17,496 bases of DNA. It comes from a crenarchaeote SCGC AAA261-N23 (GTDB taxonomy: Archaea; Thermoproteota; Thermoprotei; Gearchaeales; Gearchaeaceae). A program made the translations under genes and the position numbers. Every line of letters begins with the position of its first letter. Within the stretch, counting starts at the first letter, position 1. Below the pieces are notes generated by a model that was not told the DNA's origin, ran no database searches, and saw only the letters and a list, made by a program, of their open reading frames with translations. Shown here piece by piece: positions 1-6,027 of this stretch. The stretch spans positions 1-17,496 of the forward strand of contig AQVQ01000024.1 of NCBI GenBank assembly GCA_000375685.1. Reading direction: 5' to 3'.

Positions 1-95
1 CTGACTGAATTTCATTTATATCCAAATCTATCTTTTCTAATTCAATGTTGTAATTTGAGAGAAAATTCTTTATTTCTCTAAACTTGTTTTCGTTT
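1..95. repeat. Left arm of a perfect inverted repeat (partner 3636-3730)
   Basis: Base n of this segment pairs with base 3731-n across all 95 positions with no mismatch. Identity stops sharply at 96 versus 3635. The repeat reaches the first base of the window, so its outer limit is unknown. It lies wholly within the rdgB coding sequence. Confidence 0.97.
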
Positions 96-124
96 CCTGT
101 AATTAGCGTTAAGCTATACTTCAT
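1..124 (-). CDS. rdgB: XTP/dITP pyrophosphatase (HAM1/RdgB), 5' end only
   Basis: This is the start of a house-cleaning nucleotide pyrophosphatase that hydrolyses XTP and dITP to monophosphates. The frame opens with ATG at 124-122 and reads MKYSLTLITGNENKFREIK, the classic HAM1 N-terminus with the TGNxxK nucleotide-binding motif. It runs off the window after 41 codons. Its last 95 bases are identical, as reverse complement, to 3636-3730, where the rest of the gene is found in the opposite orientation. The gene is divergent from rps15, with 35 bp between the start codons. Family identity is strong. What lies left of base 1 is not visible, but it should be the remaining codons if this copy is the intact chromosomal one. 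Confidence 0.85.
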   Translation of the reverse strand, partial: MKYSLTLITGNENKFREIKNFLSNYNIELEKIDLDINEIQS

Positions 125-159
125 AAATTTTATTTATTTAACATTATGTAAATAATGTT
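125..159. promoter_or_regulatory. Divergent rdgB / rps15 promoter region with a palindrome
   Basis: Only 35 bp separate the two start codons. A TATA-like stretch, TTTATTTATTTA (129-140), is centred about 26 bp before the rps15 ATG. TTATTTA read on the minus strand (155-149) is centred about 28 bp before the rdgB ATG. Both fit near-leaderless archaeal transcripts. A perfect 8-bp palindrome with a 4-base spacer, AACATTAT-GTAA-ATAATGTT (140-159), abuts the rps15 start codon and covers the rdgB TATA-like site. The palindrome is seen directly; promoter and operator roles are inferred. Confidence 0.5.
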
Positions 160-597
160 ATGCGCAGGGGTAGGGAAAAAGGTAAATCACATTCAACAAG
201 ACCAGTTAATATAAACGAAGCTTTAGTTTCACAACATGATCCTGATACTATAAAAAAGATAATAGAAGATTTAGCTAGAAAAGGAACTCCTCCTTCAATG
301 ATAGGGGTAATTCTTAGAGATCAATACGGTGTTCCTTTTGTAAAGCATGTTTTAGGAAAAAGCATGAAGGAAATTTTAGAGGATTTAAAACTTAAACCTG
401 AGATTCCTGAAGATCTTTCCAATTTAATTAAAAGGGCAAATAACGTTATCGAGCATTTGAAAGAGCATCCAAAAGATTACAGAGCAAAAAGAGGATTAGA
501 AGAAATCATATCAAAGATTAACAGGCTTGCAAAGTATTATAAAAGAGAAGGAGTTTTAGACCAAAACTGGAGGCATGAAATAACAATTCCTAAGTAA
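160..597 (+). CDS. rps15: Small ribosomal subunit protein S15 (uS15)
   Basis: Primary 16S rRNA-binding protein of the small-subunit central domain. The 145-residue length is typical of the archaeal/eukaryal S15 type, which carries an extra N-terminal domain before the bacterial-like core. The basic N-terminus (RRGREKGKSHSTRP), the GTPPSMIGVILRDQYGVP segment, and the C-terminal helix containing RAKRGLEEIISKINRLAKYY are family hallmarks. The start is ATG at 160; an earlier ATG at 144-149 runs into an immediate stop, and a TATA-like box sits about 26 bp upstream. The stop overlaps the ATG of the DHH gene by one base (TAATG), making this the first gene of a four-gene operon. Confidence 0.97.
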   Translation: MRRGREKGKSHSTRPVNINEALVSQHDPDTIKKIIEDLARKGTPPSMIGVILRDQYGVPFVKHVLGKSMKEILEDLKLKPEIPEDLSNLIKRANNVIEHLKEHPKDYRAKRGLEEIISKINRLAKYYKREGVLDQNWRHEITIPK

Positions 598-1943
598 TGC
601 TTTCAAGTTTAGAAACAAGGTTAAACAGGGCTGTCGAGTTTATAGAAGAAGATTATTCTCCAATCTTTGTTATTTCACATTATGATGCAGACGGCATTTC
701 AGCAGCGTTAATTCTTCTTAAAGTTCTTTGGAATAAAAGAATTCCCTTTATATTCAGGACGGTTGATAGCTTAGATGAAGTAGAAGAAGCAAAAGCATCA
801 ACATGCAACAGGATAATACTCTTAGATTTTCCTTTTTCTGAAGAAATACTTAACTTATCAAAATACAAGCGTATTCTCATGATCGATCATCATCAAATTT
901 TAAACTATGAAATCGATGGCCAAGTAATTCTCCTAAATCCCTATTTAACACATCAAGAAGGCAATAACTTAGCATCTTCCTCGAGCTTATCTTATCTAGT
1001 AGCAAAAAATATCGATGAATCGCTTGTTTACCTAGCTCCTTTAGCTATTGCAGGAGCTTTAGAAGATAAACAGGATGTTGGGGATAAAAGATCATTTATA
1101 GGAATTAACAAAGTAATATATGATGAAGCTGAAGAAGCAGGAATATGTTCATCGAGCCTTGGACTTGTTTCCTACATTAACTTAAATGAAACTCTAGAGA
1201 AAACTTTCTCATATATTTTCGAGCCTTTCATTCCTGAAGTTTTTGGAAACATTGAAAAATCTAGGAAGTTTTTAATCGATTGTGGGATTTCTAAAGAATT
1301 TTTGGAAAAAGAAATCAAGAAAATAAACGAAAAGGACCATCTTCAAATATGCCAAAAGATAGCTAAGAAACTTATTAAGGAATATTACGATGCATATAAC
1401 ATAGAAAGATTATTCGGTGCAAACTATGAAGTTACAGGTTATGGCAAAATAAATAATCTGAGATCTTTATCAAAGATACTAAATTATTATGGACGTTATC
1501 ATAAGCATGATGAGATAATAAGGGAGATAATCACTGAGGAAATAAAGGGAGACCATGAAGCATCTTTCAATAATTATATAAATGAAATTAAAAAATACAT
1601 TAATTTTATAATTAATGAAAAAAGAATAAAAGAGTACAATAATTTGGCTTATATAAATCTTAACGATTTTAACATAACAAGGCTTACAGGGGATTTCTCT
1701 TCTCTTTTAAGTTCTTCTAATATTTCTAGCAAATCTATAATAGTTGTCTCATCTTCTATCAACAGCAATTTAAAGCTATCTGTAAGATTAAAAGGAAGCT
1801 CAAAGATAAACATAGGGGAGATTGTAAAGGTTATAGCTAAAAAATTAAATTGCAAAGGAGGTGGTCATGTTAATTCTGCAGGTTCAATAGTTCCTAAAGA
1901 ATTGTTGGATAAATTCCTAATTGAATTGGATAACTCGATATGA
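597..1943 (+). CDS. DHH-family phosphoesterase (archaeal RecJ-like / GAN-related)
   Basis: Predicted metal-dependent phosphoesterase of the DHH/DHHA1 superfamily, which includes RecJ single-strand exonucleases and the archaeal GINS-associated nuclease. The 448-residue protein shows motif I HYDADG (28-33), an LLDF strand (75-78), the DHH signature (97-99), an LAIAGALEDKQ stretch with a further acidic ligand, and the DHHA1 glycine motif GGGH (421-424). The catalytic set therefore looks complete. It sits between rps15 (one-base TAATG overlap) and pcc1 (four-base ATGA overlap), a placement known for archaeal RecJ-like genes. Whether it is a DNA exonuclease, an RNase or a GINS partner cannot be read from the sequence. 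It has no membrane segment or signal peptide. Confidence 0.9.
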   Translation: MLSSLETRLNRAVEFIEEDYSPIFVISHYDADGISAALILLKVLWNKRIPFIFRTVDSLDEVEEAKASTCNRIILLDFPFSEEILNLSKYKRILMIDHHQILNYEIDGQVILLNPYLTHQEGNNLASSSSLSYLVAKNIDESLVYLAPLAIAGALEDKQDVGDKRSFIGINKVIYDEAEEAGICSSSLGLVSYINLNETLEKTFSYIFEPFIPEVFGNIEKSRKFLIDCGISKEFLEKEIKKINEKDHLQICQKIAKKLIKEYYDAYNIERLFGANYEVTGYGKINNLRSLSKILNYYGRYHKHDEIIREIITEEIKGDHEASFNNYINEIKKYINFIINEKRIKEYNNLAYINLNDFNITRLTGDFSSLLSSSNISSKSIIVVSSSINSNLKLSVRLKGSSKINIGEIVKVIAKKLNCKGGGHVNSAGSIVPKELLDKFLIELDNSI

Positions 1944-2188
1944 ACTGCAAAGCTGATATTGAAATTCATTTTAAATCGGAAAAGATTGCAAAGAATGTTT
2001 TCAATTCATTAGTTCCTGATAACGTTAATATACCGAAAGATTTAAAATTAAAAATACATGTTAATGAAAAGAAGATATATATGGAAATCACTAGCGAAAA
2101 CGTTAGAAGATTTCAGTCAACAATTGAGGAAATACTCAGGCAGATTTCTGTTATTGAAGAAACGATGAAAGAGGTTAATCTAGAATGA
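1940..2188 (+). CDS. pcc1: KEOPS complex subunit Pcc1
   Basis: Small dimerisation subunit of KEOPS, the complex that makes N6-threonylcarbamoyladenosine (t6A) at position 37 of ANN-decoding tRNAs. The 82-residue length, the alternating-strand start (CKADIEIHFKSEKIAKNVFNSL) and the NVRRFQSTIEEILRQISVIEE helix fit Pcc1. It overlaps the DHH gene by ATGA at its start and rps3ae by ATGA at its end, so translation is probably coupled on both sides. Its partners Kae1 and Bud32 lie at 5380-7001 in another operon. No Cgi121 is present in the window. Identification rests on size, pattern and this conserved context. Confidence 0.85.
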   Translation: MNCKADIEIHFKSEKIAKNVFNSLVPDNVNIPKDLKLKIHVNEKKIYMEITSENVRRFQSTIEEILRQISVIEETMKEVNLE

Positions 2189-2763
2189 GCAAAGCTGCGA
2201 AGAAGGTTCCACCTAAGATATTTAATGTCCATGTAAATACGATTTTTAAAGATAAAGTAGTAGCGCAAATTCTTGGAAGGGAGCCTGAAAATTTAATAAA
2301 AAGAACTGTTGAAACAACCTTAGCTGATCTTTTAGAAGATCAAACTAACATATACTATCAGTACGTAAAAGTAAAGTTCCAAATATTAAAGGTTGATGGA
2401 AGCGAAGCATATGCAAAGTTTAAAGGACATGAAATGACGAGAGATTATGTAAGGAGCCTAGTTAGACCTGGTTCCTCTCGAGTAGATGCTTTCTATGATG
2501 TATTCACAACTGATAATATACATTGTAGATTGCAAGCAATGGCCATAACTGCTAAAAGAATAAGTCATTCAAAGGAAAGTGAAATTAGAAAAGCAATACT
2601 AAAGAAGTGTGAAGAACTTTTAAGCAATGTAAGTCTTGATGATTTTGTTTCAAAAGTATTGATAGGGAACCTTGCTTCAGAGCTTAATGCTGCAGCTAAG
2701 AAAATATATCCATTAAAGAAATTTGAGCTAATAAAGAGTAAAGTTCTAACAAAATATTTATAA
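2185..2763 (+). CDS. rps3ae: Small ribosomal subunit protein S3Ae (eS1)
   Basis: Archaeal/eukaryal ribosomal protein eS1 (S3Ae), absent from bacteria. At 192 residues it matches archaeal members. Recognisable features are the lysine-rich N-terminus, the GREPENLIKRTVETTLADLLED segment, a GHEMTRDYVRSLVRPGSSRVD block with its neighbouring conserved arginines, and the C-terminal IYPLKKFELIKSKVL. It starts with ATG inside the pcc1 stop (ATGA) and is the last gene of the rps15 operon. The following 84 bp are almost pure A+T and face the convergent GTPase gene. Confidence 0.95.
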   Translation: MSKAAKKVPPKIFNVHVNTIFKDKVVAQILGREPENLIKRTVETTLADLLEDQTNIYYQYVKVKFQILKVDGSEAYAKFKGHEMTRDYVRSLVRPGSSRVDAFYDVFTTDNIHCRLQAMAITAKRISHSKESEIRKAILKKCEELLSNVSLDDFVSKVLIGNLASELNAAAKKIYPLKKFELIKSKVLTKYL

Positions 2764-2847
2764 AATTTAAAAAGCTATAATTGAATATTTTAAAATTCTT
2801 TCGAAATTTTATTCTTAATTTTTTAAATATATAAATTAATTATATAT
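2764..2847. terminator. A+T-rich convergent intergenic region with T tracts
   Basis: The 84 bp between the 3' ends of rps3ae and the convergent GTPase gene are nearly all A and T. On the plus strand there are T-rich runs (TTTTATTC, then TTTTTT near 2820). On the minus strand the mirrored A tracts also give T runs downstream of the GTPase stop. Archaeal termination typically uses U-rich tracts without a strong hairpin, so both transcripts may end here. No RNA gene or ORF is visible. Confidence 0.4.
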
Positions 2848-3635
2848 TTATTTAGAAGATACGATTTTAATTACATCCCTATGTTTTAGAATGTAATTCT
2901 CACCAACCTTTTGTTTTCTTCTAACATCTATTGCATAAAGGAAGTATTTTCCTAAGTCACTATGGATGTATTCAGAAGCAAATTCTCTCACATTCATATC
3001 GCTAGGTACCAAAAAAACATCGGGCAAAACGTTTCCATGATGATCTGTTAACTTATTTGCATCCTCGACGGGAAATACAGCTATGTAATTCAAAAGTTTA
3101 AAATAACAAGTTTCTAAAGCTTCTTTTACACCCGTTGTTCCGTATTTTTCCAATACATTCTTTTGAATATATTCAATCGCTTTTCTTTGATCTTCATTCA
3201 ATTCTTTGATTATTCTTATTTTCCCATCATCGTATTCTATGATTTTGTTTTCCTTTGCTTTATTCAAAGCCAATTCAGATTCAGCAGAAGTAGGTATTAC
3301 GATAAAGTCCTTGTATTTTTCCTTCATTCTAAGGTAGTTTTCATGCGATCTTGGCAAATCAATCTTGTTTGCTGCAATCAAAATAGGCTTTGACTTCAAC
3401 AAAAGAACCTTGCAAAAAGCTTTGATTTCTTCCTCACTCCATTCAGCAACCTTTTTTCTTTGCAATCCAGCATCAACAAGTGCACTTGAGATATGTTTCC
3501 TTTTTAAAGAAAATCCGCTCAGAAACTGTTCTAAAATTTGAACATTCTCATTGTAATCAGCTCTTTGAATTTTTCTAATTTCTTTGTTAATCTCTTCCTT
3601 TAAATTATTGAAAACCCACATTAAAATTTCATTAA
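2848..3635 (-). pseudogene. YchF/Ygr210-type TGS-domain GTPase, N-terminus missing
   Basis: C-terminal portion of an Obg-family GTPase of the archaeal YchF/Ygr210 type. From the first ATG (3621) there are 257 codons, with the G4 motif NKID (85-88), a G5-like TSAE (111-114), and a C-terminal TGS domain containing GNVLPDVFLVPSDMNVREFA. Full-length relatives have about 390 residues and begin with a P-loop domain; G1, G2 and G3 are absent here. The frame stays open upstream of the ATG as NEIL, directly preceding MWVF, which matches an internal position in homologues. It is then cut at 3635/3636, where rdgB sequence begins. This is therefore a truncation at a rearrangement junction, not a short protein with its own start. 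The intact gene may exist elsewhere. Confidence 0.85.
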
Positions 3636-3730
3636 AAACGAAAACAAGTTTAGAGAAATAAAGAATTTTCTCTCAAATTACAACATTGAATTAGAAAAGA
3701 TAGATTTGGATATAAATGAAATTCAGTCAG
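3636..3730. repeat. Right arm of a perfect inverted repeat (partner 1-95)
   Basis: Exact reverse complement of bases 1-95, again inside rdgB coding sequence and in the same codon frame. Its left boundary is the breakpoint where both the GTPase and rdgB are cut. Confidence 0.97.
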
Positions 3731-4179
3731 AAAATTTGGAGGAGATAATTTTGGATTTTATTCAAAAAGCCTATAAAATGTTAAAAAAGCCTGTAATTGC
3801 TGAGGATTCAGGCTTATTTATTAGAAGCTTAAAGGGATTTCCAGGACCTTATTCTTCTTATGTTTACAAAACTTTGGGAAATGAAGGAATATTGAAATTG
3901 ATGGAAGGTATTGATGATAGATATGCTGAATTTAAATGTGCTCTTGCTTATAAAGATGAAGAAAATGAAAAAGTTTTCCTTGGAATATCAGCAGGATATA
4001 TTTCTGAAAAGATTAGAGGAAAAGGATGGGGATTTGATCCGATATTCATTCCAAAGGGATCTAATATTACATTTGGCGAAATGAACATAGAAGAAAAAAA
4101 CAAGTATTCACATAGAGGAAAATCATTAAGTTTATTCGTTAATTGGTTTTCTGAAAATTATTTGAAGAAATCTTCGTAA
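3636..4179 (+). pseudogene. rdgB: XTP/dITP pyrophosphatase (HAM1/RdgB), body without its start
   Basis: From AAC at 3637 this frame encodes 180 residues of HAM1. It includes the conserved AEDSGLFIRSLKGFPGPYSSY block with its catalytic acidic residues, then the GKGWGFDPIFIP signature and the terminal SHRGKSL motif. Only the first ten residues (MKYSLTLITG) are missing, and those are found at 124-95 on the opposite strand. A TTG at 3706 could give a shorter product, but this would lose the nucleotide-binding N-terminus. Joined across the 95-bp overlap, the pieces give about 190 residues, the normal family length. No lesion is present other than the junction, so the gene is probably intact in the real chromosome. 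The 3' end overlaps the convergent acyl-CoA synthetase remnant by 22 bp. Confidence 0.85.
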
Positions 4180-4379
4180 AAATATTCGTTTTGACCCCTT
4201 TCTTTCTTAATTTTCTCTCTTTCTCTAAGTTCAATTCTTCTTATCTTTCCACTAATTGTTTTGGGAAGTTCGTCGACAAATTCAATAATTCTTGGTATTT
4301 TATAACGAGCTAAGTTTTTGCTTGCAAAATCAAATATGCTAGCTGCAAGTTCCCTTGAAGGCTTATAGCCTGGTTTCAA
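4158..4379 (-). pseudogene. Acyl-CoA synthetase, C-terminal fragment
   Basis: C-terminal lid domain of an AMP-forming acyl-CoA synthetase, an enzyme that activates carboxylic acids with ATP and CoA. The segment KPGYKPS...ARYKIPRIIEFVDELPKTISGKIRR contains the A10 motif with the conserved catalytic lysine of SGK. Only about 73 codons remain. The frame is broken at its upstream side by the GC-rich IS-like relic at 4381-4762. The core ATP-binding motif (TSGTTGxPK) and about 300 residues of the middle are missing between this fragment and the N-terminal piece at 4763-5355. It is non-functional as it stands. Confidence 0.85.
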
Positions 4380-4380
4380 T

Positions 4381-4413
4381 CTGACTTCTCCCCCTTAAAT
4401 GGCGAGGGTTCCC
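4381..4413 (-). repeat. GC-rich terminal hairpin motif, copy A
   Basis: On the minus strand it reads GAACCCTCGCCATTTAAGG then GGGAGAAGTCAG, foldable as an imperfect hairpin. It shares the frame GAACCCTC...AGGG...GTCAG with copy B, three bases away, and ends at the point where synthetase coding sequence resumes. Confidence 0.6.
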
Positions 4414-4416
4414 TTT

Positions 4417-4453
4417 CTGACCTCCTCCCCACCCTAGAAGGGTGAGGGTTCAC
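4417..4453 (-). repeat. GC-rich terminal hairpin motif, copy B
   Basis: On the minus strand CCTCACCCT and AGGGTGGGG form a 9-bp stem (one G-U-type pair) around a 3-base loop, followed by AGGAGGTCAG. It is the best-preserved hairpin of the three in this relic. A related, more decayed motif is at 4730-4762. Confidence 0.65.
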
Positions 4454-4655
4454 TTTTAGAGTAGCTCAAAGGTTTCCAGCATTGATTCGTGGCTACATCT
4501 CGCATTTGCTGGACAGTCGGGAGGATCAGAGCTTCCCCCATTTGATCTGGTTTCAATAAACCTTCATTAAAAGGGTTGCCAGCCCTATATCTGGATTCTA
4601 ATAAGAATCCTTCATTAAATAATTGCAATACTGAATGCTCCTCCCTAAGTCCCAT
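4434..4655 (-). pseudogene. Short frame inside the IS relic, possibly the tnpB 3' tail
   Basis: Seventy-three codons ending ...SKSEPSPF, stopping inside the first terminal hairpin. The translation contains a repeated unit (LFNEGFLLESRYR, then PFNEGLLKPDQMG), which at DNA level is TTTAATGAAGG followed by a CCAGAT box. I recognise no protein domain. Its position just before the hairpin end fits the degenerate C-terminal tail of a TnpB gene, a region that in such elements also specifies omega RNA. It is unlikely to be an independent protein gene. Confidence 0.35.
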
Positions 4656-4729
4656 TAGGCCCTCTATCGAGCTTAGGAGGAACGTTGCTGAATTTCCTAA
4701 AAGAAATTTATAAAATAACTATTTAAGCC

Positions 4730-4762
4730 TTTTCATCCCTGCTCTAAAGGACGAGGCTTTCA
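4730..4762 (-). repeat. GC-rich hairpin-like motif at the other end of the relic
   Basis: On the minus strand it reads AAAGCCTCGTCCTTTAGAGC then AGGGATGAAAA. It looks like a mutated form of a CCTCGCCC-TTT-AGGGCGGGG type hairpin and marks the upstream edge of the insert, next to synthetase coding sequence ending in SSTAFT. Confidence 0.5.
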
Positions 4763-5355
4763 TTTATGTAAAAGCTGTGCTGCTTTCTTTTAATACTTCA
4801 TCGAAGCTTATCCATCCTTCAATTTTATCGTTTACAATTATTTTTAAAGAAGGCTTAATTCCTGTTTTTTCTCAGCTTGATCTATTTTTAAAGCACTTTC
4901 TTTATCTGCTATTATAACCTTTGGAGGGAACTGTTTAAATCTATATTCTAAATCTTTAACTGTTAAAATAGTTGCTGCAGGGATAAGTATAAAGCCGCCT
5001 TTTATTGAAGCAACATAACTTAGCCAAATTTCGGTAAGCAAGGGAAGTATTACAAAAATTCCATCTCCTTTTTTTTACCCATTTCTTCTAAGAAAGTTCA
5101 AAAGCTTATTGCTAAGTTCAACTATCTCTTTAAAGGTATAGATTTTTTCAGAATATCACTTTTCCAGATCAATGCTTTCTTATCTGGGAAATTTCTGAGA
5201 CGAATTCCCTCAAATATTTCCTCAGACCAGTTAAAATAATCAGGAACATCAAATTCGATTTCCTTTAAAATTTCATAATTTCCAGTTTCATTGCATTCTA
5301 TTATGAGTTCAAAAATTTCTCTTACGTAGAAATTTTGTTTAAAGAAGTCACACAT
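4763..5355 (-). pseudogene. Acyl-CoA synthetase, N-terminal fragment with frameshifts
   Basis: N-terminal part of the same AMP-forming acyl-CoA synthetase (medium-chain type), about 195 codons from ATG at 5355. Recognisable stretches are FDVPDYFNWSEEIFEGIRLRNFPDKKALIW, VELSNKLLNFLRRNG, KKGDGIFVILPLLTEIWLSY and IPAATILTVKDLEYRF. Three lesions lie before the IS-like relic: a one-base loss in an A6 run (5143-5148), an in-frame TAA (5077-5075), and another one-base loss in an A6 run (4865-4870). With both frameshifts repaired the frame continues to SFDEVLKESSTAFT and then hits TAA at the relic edge. No other gene in the window shows frameshifts, so this is a genuine pseudogene rather than general sequencing error. 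Confidence 0.85.
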
Positions 5356-5379
5356 AAAAAATTTTTCGAATATAAATTT

Positions 5380-6027
5380 CTAAAATGTTTTTATCTTCCT
5401 TCTTTCTTCTACATATCTACCTCTTTTCCTAATTTCATCAAGCTTTTCCAAAATTTCATCATAATTTTCAAAAAACTCTGAATAGCCTTCAATGAAGTAG
5501 TTAAAGCATTCCTTAGCTATGCTACTAAAACTACTTTCTAAGTTTCTTAAAAAGAGATGCAAATCTATACCTCGATCTTCATCCCTGTTTGAAAAATCAG
5601 CAAGACCAAAGTCTATTATACAAATTTCATTTCCTGATAAAATGAAATTAGAAAGAGTAACATCTCCATGAACAATGTTTGAGGAATGTAATTTCCCTAT
5701 AATTCTGCCTATTTCCTTTGAAAAATCTTTATAGTTTGATTTGAAAACCTCCTTCAAAATATTTCCTTCAATGAATTCCATAACTATTAAGGCATTTTCT
5801 GGATCTACATCGTAAATGTAAGGAACCCTTACAGAATTCTCCATAGCGCTGTATATTATCCTTGCTTCTTTAATCGTTCTTGATGTTCTTATTTTCTGAT
5901 CCAATAAAGGATGTCTCCAAGCTTTTGGAACCCTTATTTTAAAAATTGAAACTAAATCAAACCAAAAACCTTTCCATATCTCAGCTTCTGCTCCTTTTTT
6001 TATAGGTTCAATTTTCTTTATCTCCAA
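5380..6027 (-). CDS. bud32: KEOPS kinase/ATPase Bud32
   Basis: Small RIO-like atypical kinase that activates Kae1 within KEOPS for t6A tRNA modification. The 215-residue protein has the glycine-poor loop KGAEAEI (11-17), lysines in IFKIRVPKAWRHP (K30/K35), the catalytic loop HGDVTLSN (120-127) and the metal-binding DFG (139-141). It ends in the basic KRGRYVEERRKIKTF tail typical of Bud32. The start is TTG at 6027, ten bases inside the 3' end of kae1; no ATG offers a better N-terminus. It is a separate protein here, unlike the Kae1-Bud32 fusion of some euryarchaea. It is the last gene of a seven-gene minus-strand cluster starting with rpo7. Confidence 0.93.
   Translation of the reverse strand: MEIKKIEPIKKGAEAEIWKGFWFDLVSIFKIRVPKAWRHPLLDQKIRTSRTIKEARIIYSAMENSVRVPYIYDVDPENALIVMEFIEGNILKEVFKSNYKDFSKEIGRIIGKLHSSNIVHGDVTLSNFILSGNEICIIDFGLADFSNRDEDRGIDLHLFLRNLESSFSSIAKECFNYFIEGYSEFFENYDEILEKLDEIRKRGRYVEERRKIKTF

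Larger units (their letters stand above)
4381..4762 (-). mobile_element. Decayed IS200/IS605-like (TnpB-type) element relic
   Basis: This is a roughly 380-bp insert of clearly different composition, breaking the acyl-CoA synthetase gene. On the minus strand it begins with a GC-rich imperfect hairpin (CCTCGTCC...GCAGGGATG, 4762-4730). A short open frame follows, ending SEPSPF, then two GC-rich hairpins that each close with GTCAG. This layout resembles the ends of archaeal IS605/IS1341 elements, in which tnpB ends beside a hairpin and the 3' region makes the guide (omega) RNA. No tnpA or TnpB catalytic domain is present, so it would be a deletion derivative or non-autonomous copy. The upstream flank contains TTTTAC, compatible with TTAC-type target preference, but this is weak. 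The boundaries are approximate. Confidence 0.55.

Noticed and set aside
96..3635. Invertible DNA switch flanked by the 95-bp inverted repeats
   Set aside because: Flipping the segment would restore rdgB on the right but would still leave the GTPase without its P-loop half. The segment also carries ribosomal protein genes, no recombinase is present, and the repeats are ordinary coding sequence.
1..3730. Composite transposon with terminal inverted repeats
   Set aside because: The repeats encode part of HAM1 in frame, there is no transposase, and there are no target duplications; the content is a normal archaeal housekeeping operon.
4844..5148. Programmed frameshifting at A-runs in the acyl-CoA synthetase
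   Set aside because: A stop codon, the insertion and the loss of the ATP-binding core leave nothing functional to be rescued by frameshifting.
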